A stretch of DNA of 64,000 nucleotides from Amborella trichopoda. Lineage: Eukaryota > Streptophyta > Magnoliopsida > Amborellales > Amborellaceae. A program made the position numbers and the translations under genes. This document shows, in pieces, positions 1 through 10,146 of this stretch. Every line of letters begins with the position of its first letter. Position 1 is the first letter of the stretch. Where the stretch lies: the NCBI RefSeq assembly GCF_000471905.2, contig NW_006498608.1:3787547-3851546 (forward strand), given 5' to 3'. Below the pieces are notes generated by a model that saw only the letters and a list, made by a program, of their open reading frames with translations, was not told the origin of the DNA and did not search any database.

Positions 1-101
1 ACTAATACCTACTACTCCTACTAATTAGTACCGACCGTTTCGTATACACTCTCGACCAACTACTAGTGTCTCTACTCTACTAAACTTACTTTCTATACTA
101 A

Positions 102-135
<34 letters not shown>

Positions 136-976
136 AAATCTGACCATTTTTTGAGCCTCAAAACCCAATATATATTTCATGCAATCTCTGTCATTTGTCA
201 ACCAAATCATCTATAATGTGATTTAAATTATGGATACAAAATGTTAGTATTGGAGCCCGTTGTCAATTTGTTGGATTGGAAAGCAAAAAAAATCAAATTA
301 GTCTAAATTTTGATATTTTTAATCCAAAATAAAAAATTTTCATTCTCTCTCACTATTGTACCAAATTCATTTAATTTTATGTAAAACATTCATTTACATT
401 GATCTATAAAAGACTTCGACAAAGTTTTGTATTAAAACCAAAAGTCTCCAAGATAGATTTTGTTTTGTTTGTCTTTTTTTCTACTATTTTCTTCCCAAAT
501 AGGGTTTTTTATTTTAAATTTGATTTATACCCCAAGAATTTTTAAATATTTAATTATATATTTATTTTTTTCTCTATTTTATTTGTTTTTCCATTTTGGG
601 AAAAAGGGATTGACTAAGTTGGCTAAAATCATTTGGGGATTTGGGCCATTCGACTCGAAACTTGAGTTTAATTACTTCAGTTGATTGGTATGTGATTTGT
701 AAAAATAGAACTCAAGACGTCATATTGTGGTGATCCACCACCTTCGTCGTCTAGCCTAAACTCATTCTTAATCTCCCTATGAGTACACATTCCTAATCTC
801 CCTTTGAGTGTTTGGGGGGAGAAAATTTTAAATTAGAATATTTCCTTTTTAGACTTTTTATTTGCATTTTCTGGTTTTGTTATGATTTTCCATTATTTTT
901 TCCTTATATATTTTCTCTGAAATCCTCCAAAACCAAAAACAATTCAAACTCCAAACTTCACAGAATCGAAAATACT

Positions 977-980
<4 letters not shown>
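1..980. other. AT-rich region upstream of the PPR gene
   Basis: No gene is supported here. The stretch is AT-rich with many stop codons in all frames, and a TA dinucleotide run occupies about 103-133. The segment nearest the PPR gene (about 880-980) is likely promoter or early leader because a CT-rich tract typical of plant 5' leaders follows it. I could not identify a specific TATA box with confidence. Confidence 0.5.
103..133. repeat. (TA)n microsatellite
   Basis: An uninterrupted run of alternating T and A of about 31 bp. It is likely to vary in length between individuals. Confidence 0.9.

Positions 981-1012
<32 letters not shown>
981..1012 (+). repeat. (CT)16 microsatellite in the PPR leader
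   Basis: Sixteen uninterrupted CT units lie about 190 bp upstream of the PPR start codon. CT/GA runs are common in plant 5' leaders and core promoters, so this one probably marks the transcription start region. That role is inferred from position only. Confidence 0.85.
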
Positions 1013-1015
<3 letters not shown>

Positions 1016-1090
1016 CGCCACCACCAAAACTCTTCGAATAATCGATGCGCCTTTCTCTCAACTGTCAAGAATCCGCCATCAAAGCTCTAA

Positions 1091-1194
1091 CACAAAACTT
1101 CTGCAAAATCCATGGAAATTCTCGTTCAAACACTAATTGAAACACCAAACTTCTGCAAAATCCGTGGAAATTCTCGTCCAAACACTAATTGAGC
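1091..1194 (+). repeat. 52-bp tandem duplication in the PPR leader
   Basis: Two adjacent copies of a 52-bp unit differ at only a few bases. Copy 1 holds 'ccatgg' at 1111-1116, and copy 2 has 'ccgtgg' at the matching place. The duplication ends a few bases before the PPR start codon at 1201, so it lies in the 5' leader or at the promoter edge. Confidence 0.85.
1112..1192 (+). other. Upstream ORF (26 codons) in the PPR leader
   Basis: An ATG at 1112 opens a frame of 26 codons that ends with TGA at 1190-1192, eight bases before the PPR ATG at 1201. The frame runs through both copies of the 52-bp duplication. It is out of frame with the PPR protein, so it would act as a conventional upstream ORF if transcription starts before 1112. 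No transcript evidence is available, and the peptide resembles nothing I recognise. Confidence 0.45.
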
Positions 1195-1200
1195 AAACCA

Positions 1201-3927
1201 ATGAAACCCCATCGGTCCATAAACCCCCATCTCCTCACAAAAACAAAACTTAGAGGCCTCTGCAACTCTCCTCGTCATTTCCTGGGAGAAGAAGAAGAGA
1301 GAGAAAGGGGACTCATCAGAATCCTCCATGATTTCATCCAATGCAAGAAAGAAAAGAAGAAGCGATGGACATTGCCTTCCTCTCTTCTGCAACTCTTGAA
1401 GCCTCGCCATGTGGAGAAGCTCCTTATGGAGAACGCAGATGATGCCGCTTCGTCTCTAAGGTTCTTCAATTACTTAGGTTTACACAATGGATTCGATCAC
1501 TCTACTCTCTCTTATTGTATTCTTGTGCATTCTTTGGTAGCGTCTAATCTAGCATGGCCTGCGTCTTCACTCCTACAAACTCTGATTTTCCGAGCCCTAA
1601 ACCCAAATGAAGTCTTTGAATCTTTGTTAATAGCTTATGAAAGGTGCCACTTTTCGTCGACATTAGGGTTTGATATACTGGTTCAGGCATACATTTATAA
1701 TTCTAGGGTTTTTGATGCTTCTAGGGTTTTGAAATTGATTTTGAACCACAGAATCTTACCTGATTTGAGGACTTGCAGTGAACTCTTGCATGGCCTAGTG
1801 AGACTTAGGCTTTTTGATATGGTTTTGGAGCTTTATTCCGAGATTATAGTAGCGGGGGTTCAGCCTTGTGTTTATATTTATACAGCTGTTATTCGGAGCT
1901 TTTGCGAAAGAAAAGATTTTTCTGCGGTTAGAGAATTGGTTAATGAGATGGAGGAGAAGAAATGCACCAACATTGTAGCTTATAATATCTGGATAAATGG
2001 GTTATGCAGAAATGGTAGAGTTGCAGAAGCCAATGAAATCAAGAACAAATTATTCGAAAATGGCTTATTTCCCGATGTTGTTACATATTGTACTCTTATT
2101 CATGGCCTTTGTAGGAGCGAGGACTTAGAGTTGGGGGTTCAACTGGTGTATGAAATGGTAGAATTAGGGTTTCTTCCCAATGAATCTACTTGCTCTTGCT
2201 TAGTGGATGCGTTGCGAAGAAAGGGGAAGATTTCAATGGCTTTTGAGATGGTAGGTTATCTTGGAAAACATGGAATTATACCCAACTTGTTTGCCTATAA
2301 TGCACTTATGAATTCTCTCTGTAAAAATGGTAAATTAGATGAGGCCCTTGGCCTTTTCTCACAAATGGAGAATAGGGGCCTGGTTCCTAATGAGATTACT
2401 TACTCGATAGTGATTGATTCTTACTGTAAGAATAGGAGATTGGATGGTGCACTTATTTTGCTGGATGAAATGCACAAGAGAGGGATTAAAGCCACAGTTT
2501 ATCCCTATAATTCTCTAATCGCTGGGCATTGTAAGGTCGGAAAACTTGAGAAGGCAGAATCTTTTTATAGGGAGATGATGAACAAGGGATTGGTCCCTAA
2601 TGTTGTTACTTATACTTCATTGATTAGTGGGCACTGTGTGAATGGGGATTTCGATAAAGCGTATAAGTTTCGTTGTGAGATGTCTGAGAGAGGAGTTTTG
2701 CCGAATGTGTATACTTTCACTACACTAATCAATGGTCTTTGCAGGACTAAACAGATGCCTAAGGCAGTTAAGCTCCTGAAGGAGATGATAGAGCTAGACG
2801 TGAAACCAAATGAGGTTACTTATAATGTTATAATTGATGGGTTTTGCAGGGAAGGAAACACGGTGAGAGCATTTGAGCTCTTTGATGAAATGGTTTCCCG
2901 AGAATTGGTACCCGATACATATACCTATAGGCCTTTGATAAGCTCGCTTTGTATAGAAGGCAGAGTTCAAGAAGCCAAAGAATTTGTTGATGACATTAAC
3001 AGGGAAGGTTTTGGGCTTAATGAGATGTGTTATAGCTCTCTTCTTTATGGGTTTTGTAGAGAAGGAATGGTTAGGGATGCCTTTAAGGTTTGTGAAGAGA
3101 TGGTATCTAAGGGAGTAGAAATGGACATTGTTTGTTATGGGGTGCTTATTTATGGTATCTGTAAGAAACAAGACATGGTTTCATTGTTGCACATTTTGAA
3201 GGAGATGGAATCTAAAGGATTGAATCCAGATGGATATATATACACAATGATAATAGACATGTATTGCCTTGGAGGAAACATTTTAGAGGCTTGTAGACTA
3301 TGGGATGAGATGGCCATACATGGATCTATCAGAAATACTGTAACATACACTGTGATGATAAATGGTTTTTGCAAGGCAGGTGATTTGGATAAAGCCGAAT
3401 TGCTTTGTAAAGAAATGGTGGAAAAGAATGTCTTTCCTAATGAGAGAACTTTTGGTTGTTTTCTTGACTACCATGTAAGAGAAGGAAGTATGAAGGATGC
3501 TTTGGAGTTGCATAAAGAAATACTTTCAAGGCTATTATCAAACAGTGTCACTTACAATATTTTGATGAAGGGTTTCTGTAAATTGGGTAGCATTCGGGGG
3601 GCAACCCAACTTCTAACTGAGATGGTATCTTATGGAGTGAAGCCTGACTGTGTTAGTTATTCAACCCTTCTATTTCAGTACTGTAAAATGGGTGATTTGG
3701 AGGAAGCTTTGAGTCTATGGTATGAGATGCTGAGTAAAGGTGTAAAGCCAGACAAGGTGGTGTATAATATTCTTATTTTTGGGTTCTGTGCCAGAGGAAG
3801 AATAACAGAAGCTTTTGATCTTCGTGATGATATGATAAGTAGGGGTATGTTACCGAATATTGGCACCCATGCGACTCTGATTCACGGCCTATGCAAGCTA
3901 AAAAGCTTTAAAAATATGGGAAGCTAA
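1201..3927 (+). CDS. P-class pentatricopeptide-repeat protein (At5g59900-like)
   Basis: This is an intronless 908-aa protein, almost the length I recall for Arabidopsis At5g59900 (about 907 aa). It aligns along its whole length to the At5g59900 type, including the 'LHNGFDHST' and 'WPASSLLQTL' region near residues 100-130. From about residue 160 there are about 21 helical-hairpin repeats of 34-35 residues with the P-class pattern (xTYxxLIxGxCxxGxxxxAxxLxxxM). No E, DYW or SMR domain follows, and the last repeat is cut short at the natural stop. P-class PPR proteins bind organellar RNA one base per repeat and act in processing, stability or translation. The first 28 residues are basic with no acidic residues, fitting a mitochondrial presequence, but targeting is inferred. 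ATG 1201 is the first methionine in frame; the preceding in-frame codon TTG 1189 is not a credible plant start. A long single exon is usual for this family. Confidence 0.95.
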   Translation: MKPHRSINPHLLTKTKLRGLCNSPRHFLGEEEERERGLIRILHDFIQCKKEKKKRWTLPSSLLQLLKPRHVEKLLMENADDAASSLRFFNYLGLHNGFDHSTLSYCILVHSLVASNLAWPASSLLQTLIFRALNPNEVFESLLIAYERCHFSSTLGFDILVQAYIYNSRVFDASRVLKLILNHRILPDLRTCSELLHGLVRLRLFDMVLELYSEIIVAGVQPCVYIYTAVIRSFCERKDFSAVRELVNEMEEKKCTNIVAYNIWINGLCRNGRVAEANEIKNKLFENGLFPDVVTYCTLIHGLCRSEDLELGVQLVYEMVELGFLPNESTCSCLVDALRRKGKISMAFEMVGYLGKHGIIPNLFAYNALMNSLCKNGKLDEALGLFSQMENRGLVPNEITYSIVIDSYCKNRRLDGALILLDEMHKRGIKATVYPYNSLIAGHCKVGKLEKAESFYREMMNKGLVPNVVTYTSLISGHCVNGDFDKAYKFRCEMSERGVLPNVYTFTTLINGLCRTKQMPKAVKLLKEMIELDVKPNEVTYNVIIDGFCREGNTVRAFELFDEMVSRELVPDTYTYRPLISSLCIEGRVQEAKEFVDDINREGFGLNEMCYSSLLYGFCREGMVRDAFKVCEEMVSKGVEMDIVCYGVLIYGICKKQDMVSLLHILKEMESKGLNPDGYIYTMIIDMYCLGGNILEACRLWDEMAIHGSIRNTVTYTVMINGFCKAGDLDKAELLCKEMVEKNVFPNERTFGCFLDYHVREGSMKDALELHKEILSRLLSNSVTYNILMKGFCKLGSIRGATQLLTEMVSYGVKPDCVSYSTLLFQYCKMGDLEEALSLWYEMLSKGVKPDKVVYNILIFGFCARGRITEAFDLRDDMISRGMLPNIGTHATLIHGLCKLKSFKNMGS

Positions 3928-3994
3928 AGCTCTGGATCCATCCTTAAAGAGGAGATTGGTTCGAAATGAAAGAGGGGGTATTTAGGTTTTAATG

Positions 3995-4279
3995 GGATTG
4001 TCTACAAAGAGAGTATTTATCTTTTGCACATGGAGTTCACAATCATTCTCACTCATTTTATAAAGAGACCACTTAACTTTTGTACATGGATGTCACAATC
4101 ATTTTTACTTATTAGATGTCAAATTGGATGGCTTGGAGAGAGTCACAATGAAAATTTTTTTTTTGGAACTTTGTGTCTATTCGATGACACTCTTTCAACT
4201 ACTCATTTTGAAATTTAAGGGGCAAAAATGATTGTAATCTCCATGTACAAAAGAGAAATGGTCTCTTTGTAGACAATCC
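3995..4279. mobile_element. Hairpin MITE, family B, copy 1
   Basis: Terminal inverted repeats of about 56 bp begin with GGATTGTCTACAAAGAGA and end with its near-perfect reverse complement. The left arm is partly duplicated inside the element. Related copies lie at 17900-18129 and 31048-31273, with a fragment near 34975-35110. I could not see a convincing target-site duplication, so the superfamily is open. It starts 68 bp after the PPR stop codon and is probably transcribed as part of the PPR 3' UTR. Confidence 0.75.
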
Positions 4280-4903
4280 TTTCAAAAAATATGATTATGG
4301 CTATAAAAGCACTTATTGAGAATTTTGATCCATGTCTAAGTTGTTCTTGGAACTACCTAAACTGTGTCCATATATTTGATTTGATTCTAACCTTGTGAAC
4401 AGGAAATCTCAGAGACACAAAGAAGTGGCTCTCCATGTAACTTATTCCAAATGTGAATGCCCTTCTTTCCTTTTTCTTTTTCATTGATAGCTAGCTGGGT
4501 TCAAGGTCTGAGCCCACATTGAATGCCTTCCAATTGACTTGTGTGCTTAAAAACCATATAAACTCCAGTTTTTTCTGTGATTTTGTAGCATTACAGTGTT
4601 TGAAATTGAGAACTTCTCTGGGATATAGTGCTCAATGAATTTATTCCTGTTGTAATGCTTTACTTTGTATGATGATTATATATTTCTTTTGCATACTTGG
4701 TATAACTGCAACTGGCTTTTGTTTCTTTTATGTGATGAGGTACTCCATTGGTAGTTTGTCATTGGCTTGTGCTTCTAGTTAATTCTATTTCCGGCAGCAA
4801 AAGAGATTAGAATCAGTATATCCATGGAATTATATCACCGATATTGTAATGTGCAAACAGGGGCAAGTGATTGACCTTGCGATATAGGAACAAATTTATT
4901 TGA
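4280..4903. other. Probable PPR 3' flank
   Basis: No gene is visible. The stretch is T-rich, lacks the repeats seen further right, and could hold the rest of the PPR 3' untranslated region and its polyadenylation site. The exact end of the transcript cannot be placed from sequence. Confidence 0.35.
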
Positions 4904-5098
4904 GTAATGATCCTAGGAGACCCTTTCATACCCATGTGTAAAGGACTTCAAAGGATCCATTAAATTTGGCATAGATCTCTAGAAAAGTTATCACATGGGT
5001 GTGGAACTTGATTTTTCTAGAGATCTGTGTCAAATTTAATAGTGATCCTTTGGGGTTCTACATACGTTGGTGTGGGAGGATCTCATAGAATAATGATT
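4904..5098. mobile_element. Fold-back (hairpin) element
   Basis: The left half (4904-4987) and right half (about 5017-5098) are imperfect reverse complements over about 80 bp. Their shared inner core is 'agatctctagaaaa'. Only about 30 bp separates the arms, so the element is nearly all hairpin. No coding capacity. Confidence 0.65.
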
Positions 5099-5199
5099 CT
5101 TTGGGGTCCTACACACATTATTAAAAAAATATACAAATAGACTATTTACTTTTTATAAAAAGAAGTCATAATCACTTTCGTCTCTCAGATTTTAATTCA

Positions 5200-5660
5200 G
5201 ATAGTTGTAAGGCGTCAACCTTAAGCAATCAAAATAAGACTTGCCTTCAAACTTTGCGAGAAAATGCAAATAAGTTGATGAAAATCCCTAATATGGCCTA
5301 GAAGTCTATTTCTACCTATAATTATGAAATTCAAAGCTCCAAAAAATCCAAAAATAGTGTAGAATAAGCAGGTCCATAAATACTTGAAAATTGTGAAAAT
5401 AGATGGTGGGGCTAATGCATTACAAAGTACATTGTTTTAGGAATTGAAATCTTTTTTTTCTATATCCATACATCTCAAAGTCGAGATAAAACTTTTTAGT
5501 TTCGGAATAATATTTTCCAATGTATTTTTAAAGTTAATTTCATATCCATACATATTGAGGTCAAGGTAATCAATTCGATGGCTTTCGAGTGTCAAAACAA
5601 TATTTTCCAATGTGTTCTTAAACTTATTTTATGGGTGACGTCAATATTAGGCGACCAACA
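5200..5660 (-). mobile_element. MITE family A, reversed copy, degenerate
   Basis: The left edge carries the family terminal block ('ccttaagcaatcaaaataag') and the interior carries the family landmarks (calls resembling 'catctcaaagtcgag' and 'ttccaatgt'). Part of the interior is duplicated. The right end is eroded, so its limit is approximate. Confidence 0.5.
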
Positions 5661-6035
5661 CATAAAGTAAGTCATTTCTCTAAAGTTTGCATGAAGATTT
5701 AGTTTTGGAATTGAAAACCTTTTGATACTTAAAAATCTATTTTCATCCATGATTATGAAAACAAAAATTTCAAAGACCGTCCAGATCTAGTAGATATATA
5801 AACACTTGAAATCTTGACAATAGACTCTTCGAATAACTTGCTACAAGATACAGTATTTTTAGGACTTGAAATTTCTTTTTTTTTTTCTTCATATCCGTAC
5901 ATCTCAAAGTCAAGATCGACAATCAGAGGGTTTTCCAAATTCGTAACAGTCTTTTTTAATGGATTTTTGAGGTGTATCTTACGCCTATAATATAAGGCTG
6001 ACGACTTATATAAACTTTTTTCTACTTTTACTATA
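5661..6035 (-). mobile_element. MITE family A, second reversed copy
   Basis: It follows the previous copy almost directly. Interior landmarks include 'tctagtagatatataaaca' and 'catctcaaagtcaagatcg', and the outer end 'ttatataaacttttttcta' matches the family's GGAAAAAGTTTATATA terminus in reverse. The left end is unclear. Confidence 0.55.
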
Positions 6036-6090
6036 GATGGAATTTTTTCATAAAATTATTTTCATAACTAAACGCTTGATTCATCTCAAA

Positions 6091-6560
6091 GGGAAATTTA
6101 CACGTAAATTCTATTTTATTTTGATATTTCAAAATAGTTCCATATATTTTATATTTTACAATCAAATTCTATTTTTGAGAACATAAAGTGTATTTTCGTT
6201 TTATCTCTTTTTATATACATTGTATGAAGCTTAAATTTGGTATATACCCATGTTTCTCACTATCATACACCTATTAAATATATGGAAAAAATTTTAAAAA
6301 ATAAAATTACCAAACAACCCCTAAATACTATAAAGGTAGTTTGAGAATTTTATTTATTTATTTATTTATTTTTATACGTGTGTGATGGTGATAAGTATGA
6401 ATATACTAAAATCAAGGCTAATACAATATAAATGAAAAAATTAAAATTAAAAGACACTTTATGTTATAAAAAATTTGAACTACATTGCAAAGTATAAAAT
6501 ACATGAGACTATTTTAAAATATAATAAATAAGTAATATATAATTGTTATGAAAATCTCCC
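6091..6560. mobile_element. Inverted-repeat element beginning GGGAAATTTACA
   Basis: The outer edges are GGGAAATTTACA on the left and a degenerate complement ending ATCTCCC on the right. Arms of about 100 bp (6100-6205 and 6430-6535) are clearly complementary, and both contain the 'acataaagtgt' core. The terminal sequence looks like plant Mutator-type elements, but no clean 9-bp target duplication is visible. The centre contains a (TTTA)n tract. Confidence 0.55.
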
Positions 6561-8169
6561 TAAGAAATAATTCTGTCTGATATCCCTATGGCAATGCAGA
6601 CATCCAATAGCCACCACACATAGAATTTACATATTCTTGGCATTCCTCAACAATCTTTTGAGGAAAACTTTCGCCAAAAGTGAAAATACCATAATGAGCT
6701 ACCATAGCTTGGAGACAGCCACTCTTGAAAATGAGGGCCACGATTATGACTATAGCACTCTACAATGGTCCCTAGTTATTAATGGTGATTGACCTAATGA
6801 TCCTGGCTCGTGGAGTTTAAATGATCCTCTTTTTCATGTCTTTGAATGATCTACACCATGAAATAGGTAGAACCAGTACTTTGTCCCAGTGTTTTAAAAT
6901 GCGGTGGTTTATGATCGGATCACCGATTTGGATGGAAGTCGGTTGGGACCAAACGAGCTTTCGGATGGTGTGGGTCTTGGTTTGTACGGGTGGCAATGGA
7001 TTTGACTAGACTTGGGACCCGATGGGTAGATCCAACCTCAAGTCCGGGTATAGGTCCAAATTTTGGACCCGAATATTATTTGGGTTTGGGTCCAGCTGGA
7101 CCCAACCCGTACCCAACCTGAAGCTATAGTCATAGGGTATATGATGGCAATCATTTAGGCGTGTCCTAGGTGTTCATATTGTCACAATATTAACAACATT
7201 TACAGTATTATTGGCAAATAAATAGAAGCTCATAGTCATAGAGTGTATGATGTTAAAACAAAGGGTAAAGAAAAAAAGGAAGTCTGTAGTCATAGGGCGG
7301 CCATGGACCCGACTAGACTTGGAACCTGACGGGTAGACTCGAGACCTGACGGGACTATGGGTCCAAATTTTGGACCCGAATACTTTCGGGTTTGGGTCCA
7401 AGTCCGGGTCTAACCGCCCACTTAAACCTGGTTAGATCAGGGCCGGCTGGTCGGCTCTGGTTTGGGCTGGTTTTGGCAAACTGGCTTGGTATTTAAAAAA
7501 AAATAAAAATCTAAAACAATAAGGGATTTTGTTTGTAATATATTTTTAAAAATATTTTTATTCATTTTGGCAAGTATTGGAAATCGTTTTTGGCCATTGG
7601 TACTTCTTTTTACAGTTTCCCATCTTTTTTAGAAAATTTCAAAAAAAACTTTTGGACACAAATCGATTATTTAAAATCTATTTTTTCATTAATTTTCAAC
7701 TTCATTTGAATGTGCCTTGTTTTTAACATTTTTTTAACCACCCGAGACTTGCCTAGTTAGGCCGGTTGAACAGCGTCCAGCATCCAGCATCCAATTAACC
7801 ATTTTGGTTTGATTTTTTCTACACTGATCCAACATGGATCTCTGGGTTAACGGTCCACCCCTACAAATCTGGGGATCAAAACGTTGCTTTTGCCATTGGA
7901 ACCTACACTTTCTATAGTGAACATTAGATCGCTTCCGCACGTAAAACGACTGCCCTAATAAGCCAGGTCCATCTAAATCCTAATGAGCCTGGCTCATGTG
8001 ATCTATGGCAAATTTCGGTGGTTTTTGGGTACAAGAAATTTTAAACACCCTTGACCTCTTTCCTGCCAAGTCTGAGGTATTATTATTAGATGGTAGGAAA
8101 GTAAAGGACGCTACGATGATCCATCCCACACACACAAAAAGTAAGTTTTGTATCCACTAAATGTAACTA
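6561..8169. other. Intergenic, no gene; two 'ggacccga'-rich repeat blocks
   Basis: Two related GGGTCC-rich blocks (about 6985-7130 and 7297-7425) share 'ccaaattttggacccgaata'. Both begin with a degenerate 'gggtggcaatgg', which links them to the element at 24785-25073. The remainder is AT-rich with short frames only. I see no gene. Confidence 0.5.
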
Positions 8170-8829
8170 GGGAAAATTATAAAAAAACCTAAGACTATAT
8201 TTTCTGTGCAACTTACTCCGACCTAACTTTTTTTTTCACTTTTTCTTCATAATGCATTTTCTATGCAAATACCCACCAATCAAAAATAAAATAAAAAAAA
8301 CCTAAACTACCCTCCCTTACTTTTACCTTACTCATGCCTCGCTTTCCTCTATCCTACCAAAATAACAGCTCCGGCACTGTGTAAATGCGATTTGACAGTA
8401 GAGCTCTGGCACTATGTAATTCGGCAGGAAGGCTCCGATAATGTGTAAAATATTGTTCGGCAGTAGGGCTCTGGTATTGTGTAAAGTGCAGTCCGGCAGT
8501 AAATGCTACTGGATTCTAGGACTCCGGTACTATGTAAAGGGCAGTATGACAGTACTCAGTTTCGGTCCGGTAGTTATCTTAGGGCGGTCCGACACTTATG
8601 CGCTCCAACAATGTGATGATGCTCCGACAATGTGATGATGCGCTCCGTCAAATCTAACCAAAATGATTTTTGTGCAATGGCATTTCCATCTAAAAACAAA
8701 CTTTTTCTCATTGGGGGTATTTTCATAGAAAGTTTGTTTTAGAGAAGAAAGTGAGAAAAAAAAGTTCGGTTGGGGTAAGTTGCATAAAAAGTGTAGTCTT
8801 TAAGTTTTTTTTTTTTTTGTAATTTTCCC
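8170..8829. mobile_element. Mutator-like non-autonomous element with long TIRs
   Basis: The terminal inverted repeats are about 115 bp and begin GGGAAAATTA on both sides. The 9-bp flanks (8161-8169 and 8830-8838) match at 7 of 9 positions, which fits a decayed Mutator-type target duplication. Between the arms (about 8350-8650) lies a degenerate repeat of units like 'ctccggcactgtgtaaa', roughly 40-60 bp apart. No transposase is present. Confidence 0.75.
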
Positions 8830-8842
8830 ATATAATTACTAA

Positions 8843-9019
8843 GGAGCCAAACAAATTGCCGACCTACTTATTACCGCATTTCAAATGTGGCAATGTTCTA
8901 TGGAGCCAAACAAATTGCCGACCTACTGATTACCGCATTTCAAATGTGGTAATGTTCTATGGAGCCAAACAAATTGCCGACCTACTTATTACCGCATTTC
9001 AAATTTGGTAATGTTTTAG
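8843..9019 (+). repeat. 59-bp tandem repeat, three copies
   Basis: Three head-to-tail copies begin with 'ggagccaaac' at 8843, 8902 and 8961, giving an exact 59-bp period with only a few substitutions. High identity suggests a recent expansion. The array starts 14 bp outside the preceding Mutator-like element. Confidence 0.9.
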
Positions 9020-9281
9020 AAGTTTGGTCGTGTTCAAATGTGGCCATGTTTTAGAAGTTCCTTTTATAGAGATGGATTTTGAACCCGATGTATTTTTTAG
9101 TTTACTTTACAAGCATTTATGTTTAGAACCATGATTTTATAAGAGAAAAGTGATGATATGTGAAGAATTAAAATGAATGGTGATCTATCTTTTAGAAAAG
9201 TTTAAAAATATTATTTTTAATTTTTTTGGGTAAATTAATAATCTTGATGGTCGAGAATATTGACTAATTAAATTTGGTGTT

Positions 9282-9501
9282 GTATGCAATGAGATTATTT
9301 ACCTTTAGTATAAAGAAGTCACAACTACTTATAACCATATGATGTGAAATCTGATAGCCTGGATGTGTCACAAAGTTCTATAAAATTTCTTTTGAACTTT
9401 GAGCTTGGTCAATGAATTAAATGCAGCCACCCAATTTCACATCCAATGGTCAAGATTAATTTGACCACCTTGTATCCAAGGTAAATGGTCTCATTATATA
9501 C
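9282..9501. mobile_element. Hairpin MITE, family C, copy 1
   Basis: A 220-bp element whose right end is GAGACCATTTACC...-type sequence in reverse, ending with the complement of GTATATAATGAGACCATTT. The left arm is its degenerate match. The near-identical length of the copy at 26371-26591 (221 bp) supports these limits. Further copies lie near 9930-10090 and 19936-20139. Confidence 0.7.
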
Positions 9502-9621
9502 TTTCCCTTAAATTTCATTTCCAATATCCATAAATAATGTTTTTAAAACAAAATATATTTGAATATGTGCATTGGTTAACACACCAAACCAAATAAATCA
9601 GATAATGAATATTTACTTGTC

Positions 9622-9910
9622 GTGTGCAGTTTGCATAAGGTGTGCTAACTTTAAACAATCAAAGTAAGGCACACCTCTAAACTTTGTTGGAAGATATAAT
9701 TCTGGTACCAGCAACTCTTGTGAGATTTGAAAATTCATTTTTTCCCTAATTATAAAAATTTAAAGTTAAAAAAATAGTGCAGATTGAGTAGATCCAAAAA
9801 TACTTAATTTTTGTTTTGAAATGGATGATTTAGATAGTGCATTATATAAGATGCATTACTTTCTTGACTTAAAATATTAAAGCATATTGAGGTCTAGGTG
9901 ATAAATTAGA
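9622..9910 (-). mobile_element. MITE family A, truncated reversed copy
   Basis: The terminal block ('gtgtgcagtttgcataagg' followed by 'aaacaatcaaagtaagg') is intact, and the interior matches the family down to 'gcatattgaggtc'. The other end is missing and runs into a partial family C element. Confidence 0.6.
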
Positions 9911-9929
9911 TGGTTTTTTTAAAAGAAAA

Positions 9930-10090
9930 GTTACAATGAGACCATTTATCTTTGGTACAAACTAGTTATAATTAATCTTGATCGTTGGATGTGAAATTAG
10001 ATGGCTGCATTTATTCCAATGACCAAGCTCAAACTTTAAATTAAATTTTCTTGAACGTTGTAATACACCTAAGCTATACAATACCTTTTT
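9930..10090. mobile_element. Family C MITE, truncated
   Basis: The left arm 'caatgagaccatttatctt' and most of the centre match the copies at 9282 and 26371. The right arm is lost at about 10090, where a LINE tail begins soon after. Confidence 0.55.
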
Positions 10091-10104
10091 AAAAATAACA
10101 TTAT

Positions 10105-10146
10105 CTAATTAGTTGAAAAAAGACTATGATAATGATGATGAGAATA
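10105..10146 (+). mobile_element. RTE-type LINE 3' tail remnant
   Basis: The text 'ctaattagttgaaaaaagac' followed by GAT-type repeats matches the conserved end of plant RTE LINEs (a 'gtagccgaccccaaatagttgggataaggct' type tail closed by a trinucleotide repeat). Only the last 40 bp or so remain. Confidence 0.45.

Noticed and set aside
1189-1200. TTG at 1189 as the start of the PPR protein
   Set aside because: It is in frame, but plants start at ATG and a clear ATG follows at 1201; the four extra residues have no support.
8843-9019. CRISPR-like array (regular repeats)
   Set aside because: Units are contiguous with no unique spacers; it is a simple tandem repeat in a plant genome.
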